From the NCBI GenBank assembly GCA_013203755.1, contig JABMPI010000095.1, positions 1 through 13,664 on the forward strand: 13,664 bases of DNA, in the 5' to 3' direction. Origin of the DNA: Bacteroidota bacterium (GTDB lineage: Bacteria; Bacteroidota; Bacteroidia; Bacteroidales; Prolixibacteraceae). Below, piece after piece: positions 13,383-13,664 of the stretch (positions within the stretch are counted from its first letter, which is position 1; each line of letters opens with the position of its first letter). The position numbers and the translations under genes were made by a program. The notes under the pieces are model-generated. The model made no database searches. It worked only from the letters and a program-made list of their open reading frames with translations, and was not told the origin of the DNA.

Positions 13383-13664
13383 GTGAAAAATTATTATGCT
13401 ATAGCTCTGCTATTCGCTGCAGTAATTATCTCAGCGTGCCAGCAACAATCAAAAGAAATTAACCTCACCACACTCTTGAATGAAATGGTTGATCGTGAGC
13501 AAATTACGCGTTTCCCTGAAAGTGGCTACCAATGTTTACAAGCCAGTAGTTACAACCGTGAATCGGTTTCGCCAGATAAACCGGGTTGGTTTGCCGATAG
13601 TGACGGGATTGGATATATTAGAACAGAGGAAAACAACGAACAAACCGAGTGGGTAATTATGGAA
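13383..13664 (+). CDS. DUF2961/GH172-family lipoprotein, N-terminal 94 residues, cut by window edge
   Basis: An open frame starts at GTG 13383, only 4 bp after the previous stop, and runs off the window. Translation gives a lipoprotein signal (KNYYAIALLF, then lipobox ISAC with Cys19). It is followed by INLTTLLNEMVDREQITRFP, a Cys-Leu-Gln-Ala-Ser-Ser-Tyr stretch, and GWFADSDGIGYIRTEE with EWVIME at the edge. This pattern is what I know from the start of DUF2961 proteins, now GH172. That family includes difructose-anhydride synthase/hydrolases and alpha-arabino- or fructofuranosidases. The catalytic Glu residues are beyond the window. The GTG start is favoured because it places a proper signal peptide at residue 1; no upstream ATG is in frame after the preceding stop. 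Tight spacing implies one transcript with the two preceding genes. Confidence 0.8.
   Translation, partial: MKNYYAIALLFAAVIISACQQQSKEINLTTLLNEMVDREQITRFPESGYQCLQASSYNRESVSPDKPGWFADSDGIGYIRTEENNEQTEWVIME

Noticed and set aside
1..13664. CRISPR array, tRNA or rRNA, toxin-antitoxin or phage-defence system
   Set aside because: No spaced direct repeats, cloverleaf-like sequences, rRNA-like sequence or defence-family motifs were seen on either strand.

Overview
The window (13.7 kb) looks like part of a carbohydrate-degradation gene cluster from a Bacteroidota bacterium, probably a marine or sediment Marinilabiliales/Prolixibacteraceae-type organism. The support is AT-rich spacers, no Shine-Dalgarno sites, short lipoprotein signal peptides ending in Cys, and gene families typical of such clusters. 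The taxon below phylum level is inference. All eight genes lie on the + strand. No SusC/SusD pair, regulator, tRNA, rRNA or CRISPR array is visible, so this is the enzyme part of a larger locus.

Layout. (1) Positions 1-1190: 3' part of a Gfo/Idh/MocA NAD(P)-dependent oxidoreductase whose start lies upstream of the window. (2) 1341-8994: three large exported proteins with a beta-sandwich plus TIM-barrel plan. The first is clearly like clan GH-D (GH36/alpha-galactosidase type). The second is an unassigned barrel protein with a beta-rich insert. The third is a GH36-like protein with a concanavalin-like domain inserted in its N-terminal sandwich. Between the second and third is a short 3' relic of a gene homologous to the first. 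(3) 9027-10517: an S1-type formylglycine sulfatase. (4) 10518-10808: a 291-bp spacer with a possible IS21-type end and an inverted repeat. (5) 10809-13664: a tight group of an alpha/beta-hydrolase (esterase-like), a divergent GH29-like protein with an Ig-like N-domain, and, 4 bp downstream and cut by the window edge, a GTG-started DUF2961/GH172 protein.

Working model (inference): the sulfatase removes sulfate and the esterase-like protein removes acyl groups from a decorated polysaccharide. The GH36-like, GH29-like and GH172-like enzymes then cut alpha-linked sugars (galactose, fucose or furanosides are the family-level candidates), and the oxidoreductase oxidises or epimerises a released sugar or glycoside. 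Six of the seven proteins whose N-terminus is visible carry lipoprotein signals, consistent with a membrane-anchored enzyme set. The substrate cannot be read from the sequence. The most distinctive observations are the gene relic at 5957-6064, the barrel proteins that fit no family cleanly, and the GH29-like protein lacking the usual His-His motif.
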